DNA of 64,000 nt from NCBI GenBank assembly GCA_025266875.1, contig JALLLT010000013.1:806001-870000 (forward strand), read 5' to 3'. How positions within the stretch are numbered: the first letter of the stretch is position 1; every line of letters begins with the position of its first letter. The position numbers and the translations under genes are program-made. This document shows positions 28,401 to 39,338 of this stretch, piece after piece. The DNA is from Fennellomyces sp. T-0311. Taxonomy: Eukaryota > Mucoromycota > Mucoromycetes > Mucorales > Lichtheimiaceae. The notes beneath the pieces were generated by a model, which made no database searches, was not told where the DNA came from, and saw nothing but the letters and a program-made list of their open reading frames with translations.

Positions 28401-29446
28401 TTAATCTTTCTTTGTGCCGAGTTCCTGCAACTTTTTAGCACACATCTACAGGAACACTTTGGTGAGTAACAATGAAAAACTTCGGTACAGCACCTCCAAC
28501 AATTTACCTCAAACCATTTCTCGTGTTCCTCAGGTAAAGAAACCTTTTGCGCTATTTGGATAAGCGCCGACGCCTTGGCAACATATGCCTTGATATGCTT
28601 GGTACGGATTGTTTCCGGATCACTATCATACAATTGGGATACCAAATCATCGGTTTCATTGGCCAAAGCATGTCCCGCGTCAGCTAGTTGATCACACAAC
28701 TCGATATCGGCTTCCTTGATACACCGCCGTTCGATCTTGACACAGATAAACACTGCCAGGTCGACCAACTGAGCACATCGTTTTGCGACAGCAATCTGTT
28801 CTGGGCTCATCTCTTCATCCTCATCCTCTTCATCGAAACCGCCGCCACCATTTCCATCTGCAACGTCGTGCACCTCAGCCTTGGCATCGTTTAAAGTTTC
28901 CTGCATAGATTTCCACTGCTTCAGGACCGCAGCACGATTATCTGCCGGCAACTGTGTTTCCATGGCTTTACACGTTTCCCACAAAACTGCCGTTGGAACC
29001 ATGAACCCACTCTTGGGTTTATCGCTAAAGCTGTTGCAAAGCGAGATTTGTCCCAGCAAAAGTTCACGAATAACGGCGCGATACGCGAGCTTGTACGCCT
29101 TGCCAGCTTGTATCGGAATGGTGTTGTAGAAACCGAGCAAACGAAAGAACGTGTTGCTGATCTCGTCAATCATTTTAATACCGTCTTCTGGTTTGCGTGG
29201 TGGTTTGCATGCCAGCGTCAACTTTGTGGCGTCGTGTGAGAGAACTTTGCTGAGCTTGGCAATCGTGTCGTTCATGTGTTTCGTGTCGAACTCGGGATCA
29301 TTGACAGGGCGCTCAGTTTTCAGATCCGAGAGATACGTCTCGGCCATATCCTGGCATGCCTTTAGTTTTTCTATTCTACACGTGTTGAGCAAGTGCTATG
29401 TGTATAATAAAACCCCCATACTTTGAAATTCTTCTTCGGTTGCCAT
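28401..29446 (-). CDS. CCNDBP1: Cyclin-D1-binding protein 1 (GCIP/CCNDBP1) homologue
   Basis: The long helical reading frame has the GCIP/CCNDBP1 pattern: DEISNTFFRLLGFYNTIPIQ, VLWETCKAMETQLPADNRAA, an acidic stretch FDEEDEDEEMSPEQIAVAKR and ERRCIKEADIELCDQLADAG. In animals this protein binds cyclin D1 and bHLH factors as a negative regulator; its fungal role is not established. A short first exon (MATEEEFQ, start at 29446) is spliced to KKLKACQDMAETYLSDL. The last small exon gives MCAKKLQELGTKKD, with the stop at 28401. It is convergent with the methyltransferase, 203 bases away. Both intron choices restore an open frame. Confidence 0.88.
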
Positions 29447-30102
29447 GGTGTAGAGAGTGAACGTTGAATTTTTTGACTGTGGCTAAGCTCATAGCGTATC
29501 AGCCTGGTGCCGACATGAGAATTACGCGCTAGAACAGTTGATAAACTACTTATACGGGCTTCCAAGAATCCCAGTGATGTAAACCGATACAACCTTAGAC
29601 CTGACATTTGTTTTACATACCAGTTTGGCCCAGGTGCCGCTTATTACGCTGGATCATTACCGCAAAGCCTATAATTGCTTCTGAGGCAATAAAATGGCCG
29701 ATTTAATATCTCAACAACTATTATGTACCATGGTTTGGCTTCATGGCATTAGGGAAATTACAGGAAGATGAATCAAATTGATTCAGCAAAGCTGCCACTA
29801 CAGCTCTGAACCGGATAAACCCATTCAATGTTAAGTCCATTGTATCTTTGATAGTTTAATGGAGTGCATATATCACATTGACGCGGGTGACATGCGTTAT
29901 TTAACCCACGGACGAAAGTATCACAGCGCTTGTTTTAAGCTGATCGCATAGTATGTATAGATCTGAGTACTTAAACGTGGTGAGCATCTGAGTAACTTCA
30001 ACTCAATTGAAATGATCGACTGCAGCAGCGTAGCACATATTGTCACCAAGGTTAAAATATATTCAGGGTCTCATCCCCACAAAATGCATAGATTTCAAAA
30101 CT
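29447..30102. other. Intergenic spacer, nothing seen
   Basis: AT-rich spacer upstream of the CCNDBP1-like gene and downstream of the Ssd1-like gene. No coding exon is supported. Confidence 0.5.
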
Positions 30103-33100
30103 TTATTGAAAGGGGTTAACTAACTGGATATCCAATGCAGGGCGAATCAATTTTATATCTGCTGAAATACAAATGGACACGTTGGATAGACATCCCACCG
30201 TTGATGATTGGTAATGATTACTCTCTTGCTCCACAGTTAGTACCAATTCACTTTCAGCAGATTCAGTCGGTAGTAATGACGTTGTACTACGCCAAACGAG
30301 TTCCATAGTATTAGTGGCTGGATCATAATGCACCGCATGTAGAGCCTCTGTCGAAAGCAAATGAATTTCTTTTTCCATTGCATATTCTGGAATAAGCAAG
30401 GTGATGGAATGTGGCGGTTGTAATGATACAACTGTGGCTGACCGTATGATTGATCCATCTGGGGTATCCAAACATTGTCGATATATGAAAGCGGTCGTGT
30501 AGAGCGCGACGCTTTGCTCATAGACGGTATCCTTGGCAGTTTCTTTGGCATTGCAGTGCCGCGCTAATTTCTCTATAGCCTCACTTCCCTTCCGGACCTG
30601 CTCATTATCTTTTATATCTTTATCTATGTTTCATTTCTCATTTATTAGCTTTCATAATTGTCTTCATAAAGAAACATTGCCATAAACGTACCTCCTTTTA
30701 GCGCCATATGAAGCTGTCGTTGCACGGCTAAGCAAGCGTACTTGTGAAGCGGTTCAGCAAAGACAGTGTACAGTGGTGCAGCGTAGGCGTGATGTCTGTA
30801 TCGAACAATGTCTACTGTACCGCTGCAGAAATACATTGACCAATTATTCCGCTTTTGCGTGGTTTGGGTGTCCTGTTTGTGCGACAAATAACACCAAACT
30901 GGTCTCATTAGTAAAATCTAAAAAGGAGGCATTGCATGAAGCGTGTATATACCGTTCGCCGTGGTTCCTGGCGGTAGAGCAGCGCATGTTCGGATAGACG
31001 ACTTGTGATTTTCTGACCAACTTCTTGTCCACACAGTATAATTGCTTCCTGTAACAGCACAGCCACATCATTGTCATCACAATCGACGCGTGTGATAGAT
31101 TGTGGATAGCCATTATCGCTCAATTGGAACTGTCGGCAAGAGGTTGCAAGGCTTGATCCTCCTTCTTTAAGGCGTTTTGTTTGGAGTACCTTGCATATAT
31201 CAAGCATACTTTGATCGACATTATTGTTCTGCAAGTGTTGACCGGGTCTATATTCCAAGCGTAAGACTTCCATGTTGTCGGTAAATCTAATTGTAGTACT
31301 TACTTGATGATGGTTTTGCCAATCCAAGAGTGCATTAGTTTTCCGCCGGATCGTGTCACGCGACAAAGTACTGAGAGTGCTGCCCTTTTGATGGGTGTCA
31401 CCAAAACACAATTCATACTTGATTTGTAAAAAAAAAGATACGATTTTTTACCTGTCGACCCCTGGAGTCAACTCGGCATGTGTTTGGGTAAACGTGGACG
31501 GGAACATTGGAATTTGTCTCTCCACAAGCTGCACTGTCACTGCACGTTCTCTCGCTTCACGATCAAGCAATGTATTGGGCCGAACGAGACACGCAAGATC
31601 AACCGCATGAACACCGATTTCAATTAAATCCTCTTTCTCAAGCACTTGGATTGAGAACCCATGATCTATCAATCTATCCTTTTCTACCGAAAAGATATTG
31701 AGATGACGAAGATCAAGTCTTTTGCCATTGTTGACAGGGTCTACGGCCGCCGCTGACTTGAGTACACCATCTGTGAATTCTGTATTGTCTTTCAGATGAT
31801 GATCGGCCATGAGGGCCTGCGAATGAACGCCGAGTTCTCCCATATAACCAATTTCGCGTTCAATAGTGCCAAATGGATGCAACGACGTGGCTGGCCATCG
31901 TTGAATACTGCCCTATAATGATTGTTAGAACATGGCAAATGAATGCATAATGTGTACTAAACATACGATAAATATTCGGTGTCTGAACTCTTCGTGGTAC
32001 TTTACGAACCCATATGGCGCATATTTGACGGGTACTGCCACTAGGGGCAACCGCTTGTCTGCCGGAACAAACCATATGATGGATGGTTTTTGGTGTTGAG
32101 GCTGAAGACCGACGGGAGCCACACTGCTGGGTCTTTCGAGTGACAGTGTCCTACAAGGCATTTAGTATTTTCCTTTCTTGTTTAATGACGACAAAAAAAA
32201 GTCATAGAAATAAATACTTGCCCTGAAAATAGCATTCTTTTAGGTCGTTCGAGAATACAGACCACTTTACCACAATAAGTAGGACGACGCATGTCTTCCG
32301 GAACCGCCATGGGAGGAATCCCATCCTCGGGAATTGGGTGTAACGTAGCAGTAGCCAGCGAGGAGCGTCTACGTGCTTGTTTCTTGTATGCCTTCTCAGA
32401 CAACATGGTGTCAACGTCGACAAGTTCAATAGCGACATGGTCACCATCCAAGGCACGATTCCGGTTGCGCGAACCATAAATGTAAATATCACTTTCCAAT
32501 TCTTCACACGCGACGTGGGCGTCGGAACTGTCTTGTCTGTCTACGGAAAGGACGCCTGAGAAAAGTTGGCGCGTCTGGACCAAATGAATAGCATCAGGCA
32601 CAGGTAAATGCGTTGGGTACAGTGCGCGTCTCGCTGTTGCACTTTCATTAACAGGCGGCTTACTACTATGATTCAACTGACCAGGTACTATACGGCTATT
32701 GTCAATATTATGTTGTTTTTATGCAAAACAAAAAAAAATTGCGGGGGAAAAAATGGAAAAAAGCTCACAGGATTGACTTCTCACCCGTTTCGGCATACTC
32801 AAGTGACCTTTTTCGTGTTTTACTTGCGGTGGTGCCGGTACCAATGGATGCACACTTGCTTCGTCATGCTGATGAAATGGTTCCGAATGGCGTCGATCTC
32901 GTTTGGACCATTCGGGGCCACTCGGTAGTCGTCGCATTTCTGCAATAATGTCATGTACAGATTGAAGCGCGGGAGACTCATCATCTTCGTCTTGCTTTCT
33001 AGATGATCGGCGGCTGCCTCGGCGACCACGATGATGGTGTCGTCTTTCATCGGTTTTGATCTTTTTTTACGAGACGTAAGAATAGATGAAAGATGGAGCT

Positions 33101-33133
33101 CTTTATGCAAATTACCTCCTGTGCAGTCGCCAT
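30103..33133 (-). CDS. Ssd1/Dis3L2-like protein with degenerate RNB domain
   Basis: This is a relative of Ssd1 and Dis3L2, proteins that bind mRNA through cold-shock domains and an RNase II (RNB) fold. The start exon MATAQE is spliced to a basic, Arg/His-rich tail region (DERRHHRGRRGSRRSSRKQD). The cold-shock part shows SDIYIYGSRNRNRALDGDHV and ERPKRMLFSG. The second half reads TSLHPFGTIEREIGYMGELG. In the RNB core LDLRHLNIFSVEKDRLIDHG stands where the family has an Asp-rich catalytic loop, so the metal-binding acids are gone. The usual YTHFTSPIRRYAD motif appears as YTVFAEPLHKYAC. Segments before the CSG motif also look shorter than in relatives. Ssd1 of yeast is itself a non-nuclease RNA binder, so an RNA-binding role is likely. 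It is probably under promoter control shared with the divergent gene at 33375. Confidence 0.8.
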
Positions 33134-33374
33134 AAGAATAGGGAAAGAAAGGGAGAGAAAAAAAGAAAGAGACCGTGAGTTTTTTTTTGGATGTGTATGA
33201 GCGTATGCACTGTGCATGGTTACACGGTGTGCTTGCCTCTCTACCAATTCCCCGCTACTTGTTCACCCTTTGCATGAAAGCGCTGTCAACGTGGACTTGA
33301 CAGGGGTTTATTTAGGATACTTTAATCCCCACATTGTTTCCACGCACCAATGCTATTATCTTTCGCATCAAGCC

Positions 33375-34103
33375 ATGAAACGAATCAATATTTACACTGA
33401 CAAATCGCAAGGTTAGGCATGAATGACCCAAGCTGGGGGGTGTTGGTCCTTATAAAACGGGCAAATAGATTCTGAGGACAAAGCAGAGCTGCTGGCACGT
33501 GGTATCAAGAGTTATGACACATCATTCGATGTGCAGATAAAAGATGTGGCCAAAACACCCGACGGTAAGTTATTGCAATACAAAGAATGCCCCAGTCTCT
33601 GAACACAAAAGTTGGGGCCGTGCAGATGCTATCCGTTCAGATTTCACAAGTCAGACATCCGACATTGACAATCAGCCATTGCTTGAAGCGGATGCGTTCT
33701 TGTTTCCTACAACGTAAGATGGAGTTTGAAAGGGAATGCAGTAAGTTTCTTATCGTTTTATGTTTGTGGCAGTGGCACGTTATCTTTGTTCGAGAAGCAC
33801 TTTCTGAACAACTGGGATGAGAGGCCACTGGAGGGCAAGAGATACGGTGTGTTGATGGACAGCAAGACCACATTTGACGGTCCCACAGCAACGGAAGCGC
33901 ATTCACTTGACAACCAGTAATGACAAAAACATGATCCGTTTTTCGCAGTAGAATAGGGTTTAGCTAATCACGAATACATTAGATTGATCGAAAGACTGGC
34001 CAAGCAAGGCCTATCCGACTTCCCAGTCGTTGTTGAACGTACTGAGAGTGAGCAGGAGATCGAATCTGCAGGCAAACGCTTTGTTCAGTCCGTCTTTCCT
34101 TGA
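33375..34103 (+). CDS. Flavodoxin-like small protein
   Basis: Five exons (33375-33411, 33469-33564, 33626-33713, 33773-33916, 33983-34103) sum to 161 residues with no break. It begins MKRINIYTDKSQDSEDKAEL, then FDVQIKDVAKTPDDAIRSDF, ADAFLFPTTGTLSLFEKHFL, GKRYGVLMDSKTTFDGPTAT and a C-terminal VERTESEQEIESAGKRFVQS. Strand-helix alternation and size fit a flavodoxin/WrbA-like alpha/beta fold, with TDKSQDSEDKAELL in the place of the phosphate loop and PTTGTL as a second loop. The usual T/S-x-T-G-N-T loop is not conserved, so FMN binding is uncertain. Divergent from the Ssd1-like gene across about 240 bases. Confidence 0.7.
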
Positions 34104-34129
34104 AGAAAATAAAAAATCATCGGAACAGC

Positions 34130-34160
34130 ACACGTGAAAAGCCGATAGTATTTCACGTGT
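34130..34160. promoter_or_regulatory. Inverted pair of CACGTG E-boxes (Ino2/Ino4-type)
   Basis: Two 10-base arms, acacgtgaaa at 34130-34139 and tttcacgtgt at 34151-34160, form a perfect inverted repeat. Each contains CACGTG flanked by GAAA/TTTC. This is close to the yeast inositol/choline-responsive element (consensus WYTTCAYRTGS). The pair lies 130-160 bases before the start codon of the bHLH gene, which belongs to the factor class that binds such sites. Function is inferred. Confidence 0.6.
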
Positions 34161-34289
34161 CACCTCATCTTCCGGAGGGAGAGGAGGATGAACTTGTAAA
34201 AATGTTTCGTCGTTGCTTGTTAAAGCAGTTAGAGATCAAATTCTTGCTTTCTTTTTTTCTTTACCCTCTAAATTTATACAGCTTACGCC

Positions 34290-34709
34290 ATGGATCCGCC
34301 GTCAACGAGCCAGAACAAAGCCGAGACCGACGACACATCGACGCGGATAAATGAAGACGACGACCAGTCCACAAAACCACAACCACGACGACGTAGCCGC
34401 AAAGCACCCCATGAGCTGCTGACAGAAGCCGAGAAAAAAGCCAACCACATCGCATCCGAACAGAAACGACGACAGAATATCCGCCTCGGTTTTGACCAAT
34501 TAATCGAAATCGTACCGTCGTTGAATCACGGCAACCGCAGTGAAGCGCTTATCTTGCAGAAATGTAAAAGAGCGTTCGTAATTTGAGGGAGGAATCTAAA
34601 AATCAAAAGCTTTCATATAGCGATTGAACATATACGTCAGCTAATAAGTGTCAAGAACGACCTAAAGAGCCAAGTCCGAGATTTGGAAATGTTGCTAGGT
34701 CACCCGTAA
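34290..34709 (+). CDS. Ino4-like bHLH transcription factor
   Basis: Two exons (34290-34563, 34621-34709) give a compact 120-residue protein. An acidic and then basic N-terminus (PRRRSRKAPHELLTEAEKKA) leads into the basic region NHIASEQKRRQNIRLGFDQL. His, Glu and Arg occupy the E-box-contacting positions typical of CACGTG binders. Helix 2 is split by the intron: RSEALILQK joins SIEHIRQLISVKNDLKSQVR, and a short leucine-zipper-like tail ends DLEMLLGHP. Size and sequence resemble yeast Ino4, the partner of Ino2 in phospholipid-gene control, and small Max/Mlx-type proteins. The call as a bHLH is firm; orthology to Ino4 is inferred. Its promoter carries two matching E-boxes. Confidence 0.9.
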
Positions 34710-35384
34710 GTTACACTTTTTTTTTCTGTCCATTTTTTAATATAGCACGCCGTGTAGGACCTATGACGATGATCTCAGCGATTAATGCGTTTTGGAACTT
34801 GCCTGGCACCAAACAGGAAATACCCCACCGTCTCTTTCTATAATAAATCCTCCCTTTATCGCTCTTTGTGCGCATGAATACGACGTACATAACGCAACAG
34901 AGCCAAAGCATGTGTACCCAAAGGAACGAGAGCAAAAGAAGCCCCACTTGATGCTGAAAAGCGACCAAGGTGAGAAATTCGCAAGATAAGAAAATGGCAG
35001 TGTGAACTTTTTTTTCTTGCACGCACGAATTGCCGCGTACTTTTGTTCCAAGAAGCGATAACGCTGCAAGGTCACGCGTGGGGGCGAAGCAAAAAGTATT
35101 TTTGGTCAATTTTTCACTTTTCAAAAAAACTTGGACTCAGCCATGTGTGCTACCGTTACACAGCTGGGAAGCTCAAACTGTTTGAGTGTTCGAGATATAA
35201 TTACAATTCTCTTTTTTTATATATAAAAGTACAAAAAAGAAATGCGTATATATGTAATGGTGCGTGAGTGTGCGTGTGTATAGAACAACTAGAAAAATGC
35301 ATAATGAACGGAGAAAAAAGAGCACGGAATGATATGAACAAAAATGTACAAAGAAGTTAAAAAAACCTGGAAAACCCGGTTGCT
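34710..35384. other. Convergent 3' spacer
   Basis: Spacer between the bHLH gene and the convergent fucosyltransferase gene. Reading frames here look like chance AT-rich openings. T- and A-rich runs are common near 35200-35370. Confidence 0.45.
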
Positions 35385-36728
35385 TCACTGCTCAGTGACC
35401 TCTGGATAGTATGACAAAAAGCGCCGGTTGCGAAACTGGATATACTTTGAAAAAGTGCTCTTTCGTGTACCCACAAAAAACGAGCCATGTGCTGCTATCT
35501 CTGCATCAATAAGCGGCAACCAAAGTGGGCCATAATGGTCTTGTTGTTCGCGAGCCGGCGTGCTGTCCCCGGCGACGGTATCCTGGACAACCTGGGGGAA
35601 ATCGGGCAGGGTGAATAGGCAGACGAATTCTTCAAACAGATCGGGCAAGGTCTGTCGGGGCTGCGCGGTATCAGTCGCCATAAAGATGAGCCGCAAACGG
35701 GGGTGCAGCAAGTCGCGGTGGTGTTGAATAGCCACGCATTCGTTCAACAGATCTGTGATCTGACCTTCATGTGCAAGTGCTTGCAGACGTGCCATGATGG
35801 CATACTCTTGTTCGTGATGCAAGCGGGTTCGCATGTTGTAACGCTCCAATGTCTCACGAACCTTGTTCATAGTCCGTGTCATGATGGTCTTGAACACGCC
35901 ATCGCCAGTGCGCAGGTGGACACTTACAAAGTTGCCAGGACCACCAAGCAACGATACCACATTGAGTGTTTGGAATGTCACTGTTGGGTTGCTGAAACCA
36001 ACTTCACCAGATAAATGGTCACGTAGCCAATACAAGTCATCGCGTTCGTCCAACACCATGCGGGGCGTGCCAAACAATGACCCAAATTCGATGAGTTGCT
36101 CCTGGCGCGCTTCGAGGTCTTTTAAGTTTAGGCGGTATTGGAATTGGTTGAGAGGCTCGGTGCTGTTGTCACTGTCGTAGATGCGATAGGCGAACCGAGT
36201 GCTGTCATTGACAGAGTAGATGTCGTGAATACCGAGATGGTCGCTGAAATACGTTGTGCGCATATCGTCACGTTCAATATAGCGGATACCCACGCGCTCC
36301 AGGGCAGTCAGATCGAAGACTTTGGAGACTGGAACAGGAACATATTTGCGGAAGTCATGGCATTCACCGACACGCTCAGAAATCGCGAATTCAGGACAAG
36401 TACTGTACTTGTCAGCCAGCAGAGGCGACGCACGCCAGTACACTCCTTTTCCGAGGTTGATCTGCGGCAAGATAAGTGTGCGGTCTAGGGCCTTGGCCAG
36501 CACCATGGCGTTGAGCAGCGCCAGACGCTGGTTGTGCAGACCCGAATGTGGGTAGAAAGTGATGTATTTTTCGTGGCTGTAGGTTGTTGTTTCGGGAAAC
36601 AGAATCAACGGCCGCCGACGAGGCTCCCATATCCGACGAGCAGTTAGTCGCACCCGTGACAAGTAGCACAGCGTCGATAAAAAGGCGAGGGCTGCCAGCC
36701 CGCCAAACATCAAGAGCTTGGAGCGCAT
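35385..36728 (-). CDS. CigA/POFUT-like O-fucosyltransferase, type II membrane
   Basis: A single-exon, 447-residue protein. Residues 1-25 include one signal-anchor helix (LLMFGGLAALAFLSTLCYL), indicating type II membrane topology in the Golgi or ER. The lumenal part carries HSGLHNQRLALLNAMVLAKA and TLILPQINLGKGVYWRAS, the GDP-fucose protein O-fucosyltransferase signature. FVSVHLRTGDGVF follows, matching the HxRxGD region that binds the nucleotide sugar. The C-terminus includes FFVGTRKSTFSKYIQFRNRR, corresponding to the family's final donor-binding motif. It is probably a glycosyltransferase of the secretory pathway; the acceptor is unknown. Codon use is GC-rich relative to the flanks, as in the adjacent bZIP gene. 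Confidence 0.88.
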   Translation of the reverse strand: MRSKLLMFGGLAALAFLSTLCYLSRVRLTARRIWEPRRRPLILFPETTTYSHEKYITFYPHSGLHNQRLALLNAMVLAKALDRTLILPQINLGKGVYWRASPLLADKYSTCPEFAISERVGECHDFRKYVPVPVSKVFDLTALERVGIRYIERDDMRTTYFSDHLGIHDIYSVNDSTRFAYRIYDSDNSTEPLNQFQYRLNLKDLEARQEQLIEFGSLFGTPRMVLDERDDLYWLRDHLSGEVGFSNPTVTFQTLNVVSLLGGPGNFVSVHLRTGDGVFKTIMTRTMNKVRETLERYNMRTRLHHEQEYAIMARLQALAHEGQITDLLNECVAIQHHRDLLHPRLRLIFMATDTAQPRQTLPDLFEEFVCLFTLPDFPQVVQDTVAGDSTPAREQQDHYGPLWLPLIDAEIAAHGSFFVGTRKSTFSKYIQFRNRRFLSYYPEVTEQ

Positions 36729-36917
36729 CAGGGACGAAGAAGCAGAAACAAGAGAGTAAGTGTGAGAGAAGAAAGAGAAAAACGACGAAAACGGCTCTTT
36801 TAAATATAGCCTTTGTATGTCCCGTTTTATTTTAAGAATATCTCGCTTTAGAGTTGGTCAAGTGGTCCCAAACTCGGCGTTTGACGAAAACAGTGAACTA
36901 TTCAAAGATATTCCTTT

Positions 36918-38255
36918 TTAAGGTTTGTCGTGCCCTGGTGAAGGTGTCGCGATTAGGTGCGTTTCGAGTTCCACCAGCTGGGCTTTGTCGCCTTGTTTAA
37001 CGCCTTCCTGCTCTGGTTGCTGTGGCTGTGCCACTGCTGGTTTCGGTGATGTTTGTTGTTGCTTGTGCTCTTCCTGCTGCGGCTGTGATTGAGACTGCGG
37101 TGTTGCTGGGTCTTGCTGCTGCTGCTGTTGTTGTTGCTGTTGTTGCTGTTGTTGATGTTGATTTGTAACCGCCATCACTGCCGCTGTAATTGCATTGCTG
37201 CTTCCTGGCGGCAGATGGCCCATACCGAGCTTTGCGTTCAACTCCTCGACTTCCTTCATCAACCGATAGCTTTCCGAAGAGTTCTGCATCACCCCCAACG
37301 CCATCTTTGCATTCAATTCATCCACCTGTTTGTGCAGACGCGCATTCTCCTCTTCGAGATGCTTTATCTTGTCCTCCATATCCTGAATATACTGTTTTTT
37401 CTTCTTTCGACACTCCTTCGCCGCCATCCGGTTCCGTAATAAGCGCCGCTGACGACGTTCATCGTTGCTCATGTTGCGAGTGGCAGGGTTGCGTTGCTTG
37501 GTGGAATCGCCATCGTCAATGGGGCTCTCGCTAGCTTGGTTGTTGTTGGCGGTATCTGCACTCTGCGGGATAGCGGTAGGCTGAGGTATCTGCGGCGGTC
37601 CCGGTAGTGCAGTGATCACGTTCCCGCCTTGGAGGTGTTGTAACAGGTTTAGACCGGGAACGGCAATTGGTGAAACCATCGCTTGGGCCAAGGACGACGC
37701 GGTAAGATTTGCCAGGTCCTGTCCACTTGCCTGTGCGTATGACTGCAGGAATTGCTGATGCTGCTCCGTGATAAACAGCGCTTGTGATTGACTTTGTTGC
37801 GCCGCCGACATGTTCAGCATACCATTGGTTGTTGCGGCTGCCGCTGCTGCTGCTGCTGCCACGGCCGCGGCATCCACCTCTGCATTGGGCTTGCCATTGG
37901 TTGCAGTGGTGGTTGATGTGGGAGTTGGTATGGCGATAGGTGTTACTACGGGAGATGCGGACGAGGTTGTGGTATTGGTTGTGGCGGGTGCTGGGGTTGT
38001 GTTACTGCTATTGTTGCTCTGGGTCGATGCTCCATTCTTTTCGGCATTCTCAAATTTGATTTGAATCAGGTCGGGCGTTGCTCTCCGGTCACCCGAATCG
38101 CAAGTTTTTCGAGACTTGGCCTGCTTGACATCGTCTGGTTCATTCGAAGCTACTCGTTTCGCGCTTGGTGGCTGTGACTCGTTTTCCGGAACGTTCTGCG
38201 GCGCCTGCACCTCTTGTGTGTTGGGAACCGCGACGGTATCACTGACGTCGGTCAT
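36918..38255 (-). CDS. CREB/ATF-type bZIP transcription factor
   Basis: A single-exon, 445-residue nuclear factor. The basic region is RRQRRLLRNRMAAKECRKKK, with the N-x2-A-A-x-x-C-R core of CREB-like proteins. A leucine zipper follows (MEDKIKHLEEENARLHKQVD and ELNAK), with a second heptad run near VEELNAKLGMGHL. The N-terminus is Ser/Thr/Pro/Asn rich and holds a polyalanine tract (around 37828-37860 in DNA). The C-terminus holds a polyglutamine tract. These are common in activation domains. DNA targets are likely CRE-type TGACGTCA sites, by family. It is divergent from the membrane-protein gene at 39339 across a 1.1 kb spacer. Confidence 0.93.
   Translation of the reverse strand: MTDVSDTVAVPNTQEVQAPQNVPENESQPPSAKRVASNEPDDVKQAKSRKTCDSGDRRATPDLIQIKFENAEKNGASTQSNNSSNTTPAPATTNTTTSSASPVVTPIAIPTPTSTTTATNGKPNAEVDAAAVAAAAAAAAATTNGMLNMSAAQQSQSQALFITEQHQQFLQSYAQASGQDLANLTASSLAQAMVSPIAVPGLNLLQHLQGGNVITALPGPPQIPQPTAIPQSADTANNNQASESPIDDGDSTKQRNPATRNMSNDERRQRRLLRNRMAAKECRKKKKQYIQDMEDKIKHLEEENARLHKQVDELNAKMALGVMQNSSESYRLMKEVEELNAKLGMGHLPPGSSNAITAAVMAVTNQHQQQQQQQQQQQQQQDPATPQSQSQPQQEEHKQQQTSPKPAVAQPQQPEQEGVKQGDKAQLVELETHLIATPSPGHDKP
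37114..37160. repeat. CAG/CAA repeat encoding polyglutamine (bZIP)
   Basis: A CTG/TTG run on this strand reads as an uninterrupted stretch of about 14 Gln on the coding strand, just after a His. Such tracts vary in length between strains. Confidence 0.85.
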
Positions 38256-39338
38256 TCTTTCTTTGTATATATATGTATAGAACGAGTGGGTTCCGTGGTA
38301 TATGGATTGGTTCTGTAGGTGTTGGTACAGATCGTGCGCCGTATTTACGTTTGGTCAGAGAAAACACGCTACTTGAGAGGTGTGAAACACGTCCAAATGG
38401 GTGGGCGGGCAAGAAAAACAGATTTGGGGAAGGTTTTTCTCGTGCGTTAGGAGGGAGAGCGTGTCGTTCTTTTTTCCGAGGCTTAGAAAAGGGCAGCAAG
38501 TGGGGTGTATGTATTATGCGTGCACGTCCACTTCCACTTCTTGCTTTGTCGGTGATTCGATTTTTCTTTTTTTTTTTGATGCCGCGTGTGGTGTTCGCTT
38601 TTGATGACGATAGTGTCGACGTCGTTGAAGAAGGTGATGACGCGGGAAGAAGAGAGGGTGACGACGACGGTGATGACGAAATTCTTTCAGGCAAAAACAA
38701 GTCGGTGCTTCAATCGCATCGAACCAATCATGGCCTTTCATAAAATCACTCGCTTTCTTGGCTGGGTGGCCTCTTTTGCTGAACTGGTTCTTTTCAAGTT
38801 GACTTGTTATCTGGAACGCCCTTGTATCCTTCTTTTTTTTTTCCCCTGATACTTGAATCCAAAGCACTTCCTTTTTTCACACTCTTTCGCTGTAGTGTGT
38901 ATGATCGCTCTTTCCATTGTGGCTTATGTTGCATACTATTTAAAAATAGCACAGATCAGGACCGTTTACACGAAAAAATCAGATTCTGTCAACGTTCAGC
39001 CAGCTTCATGGAGATTAATGTTGTAGCATAGCAACCCCTTGCAGGGAGATTATCAATGGTCGGGTCCTACGTTCACGCATCGCCACACAATGGAAACATG
39101 ATATGCCCTTGACGCATCGACCAGGGCGCATCGATGCTGCATATTGATTGTCTGATGAAGAGCCTCCAATGTTTAATACGAAGAGGCCACCCTTGAGATC
39201 CTGGATTGGAGGAAGGCGAAACTGATCTTCCCCTTTACCTTTCATGATACGCACACGACCTCCTGCACTGATCGTTCTTGCTATCAGCTCTCCTTTTTTT
39301 CGTTCTCTCTCTCTTTTTCTTTCCAGCGTACTTTCTTC
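38256..39338. other. Divergent promoter region
   Basis: The 1.1 kb between the bZIP gene (minus) and the PPxY membrane protein (plus). It contains poly-T tracts at about 38568-38576 and 38830-38838 and a pyrimidine-rich leader (39295-39325) before the plus-strand start. Open frames here have no family resemblance. Confidence 0.5.

Noticed and set aside
34711..35124. 137-codon minus-strand frame between convergent genes
   Set aside because: Composition follows AT-rich 3' spacer sequence and no motif is visible.
37089..37439. Leucine-rich plus-strand frame
   Set aside because: It is the antisense of the bZIP polyglutamine and zipper sequence; the Leu run comes from the CAG repeat.
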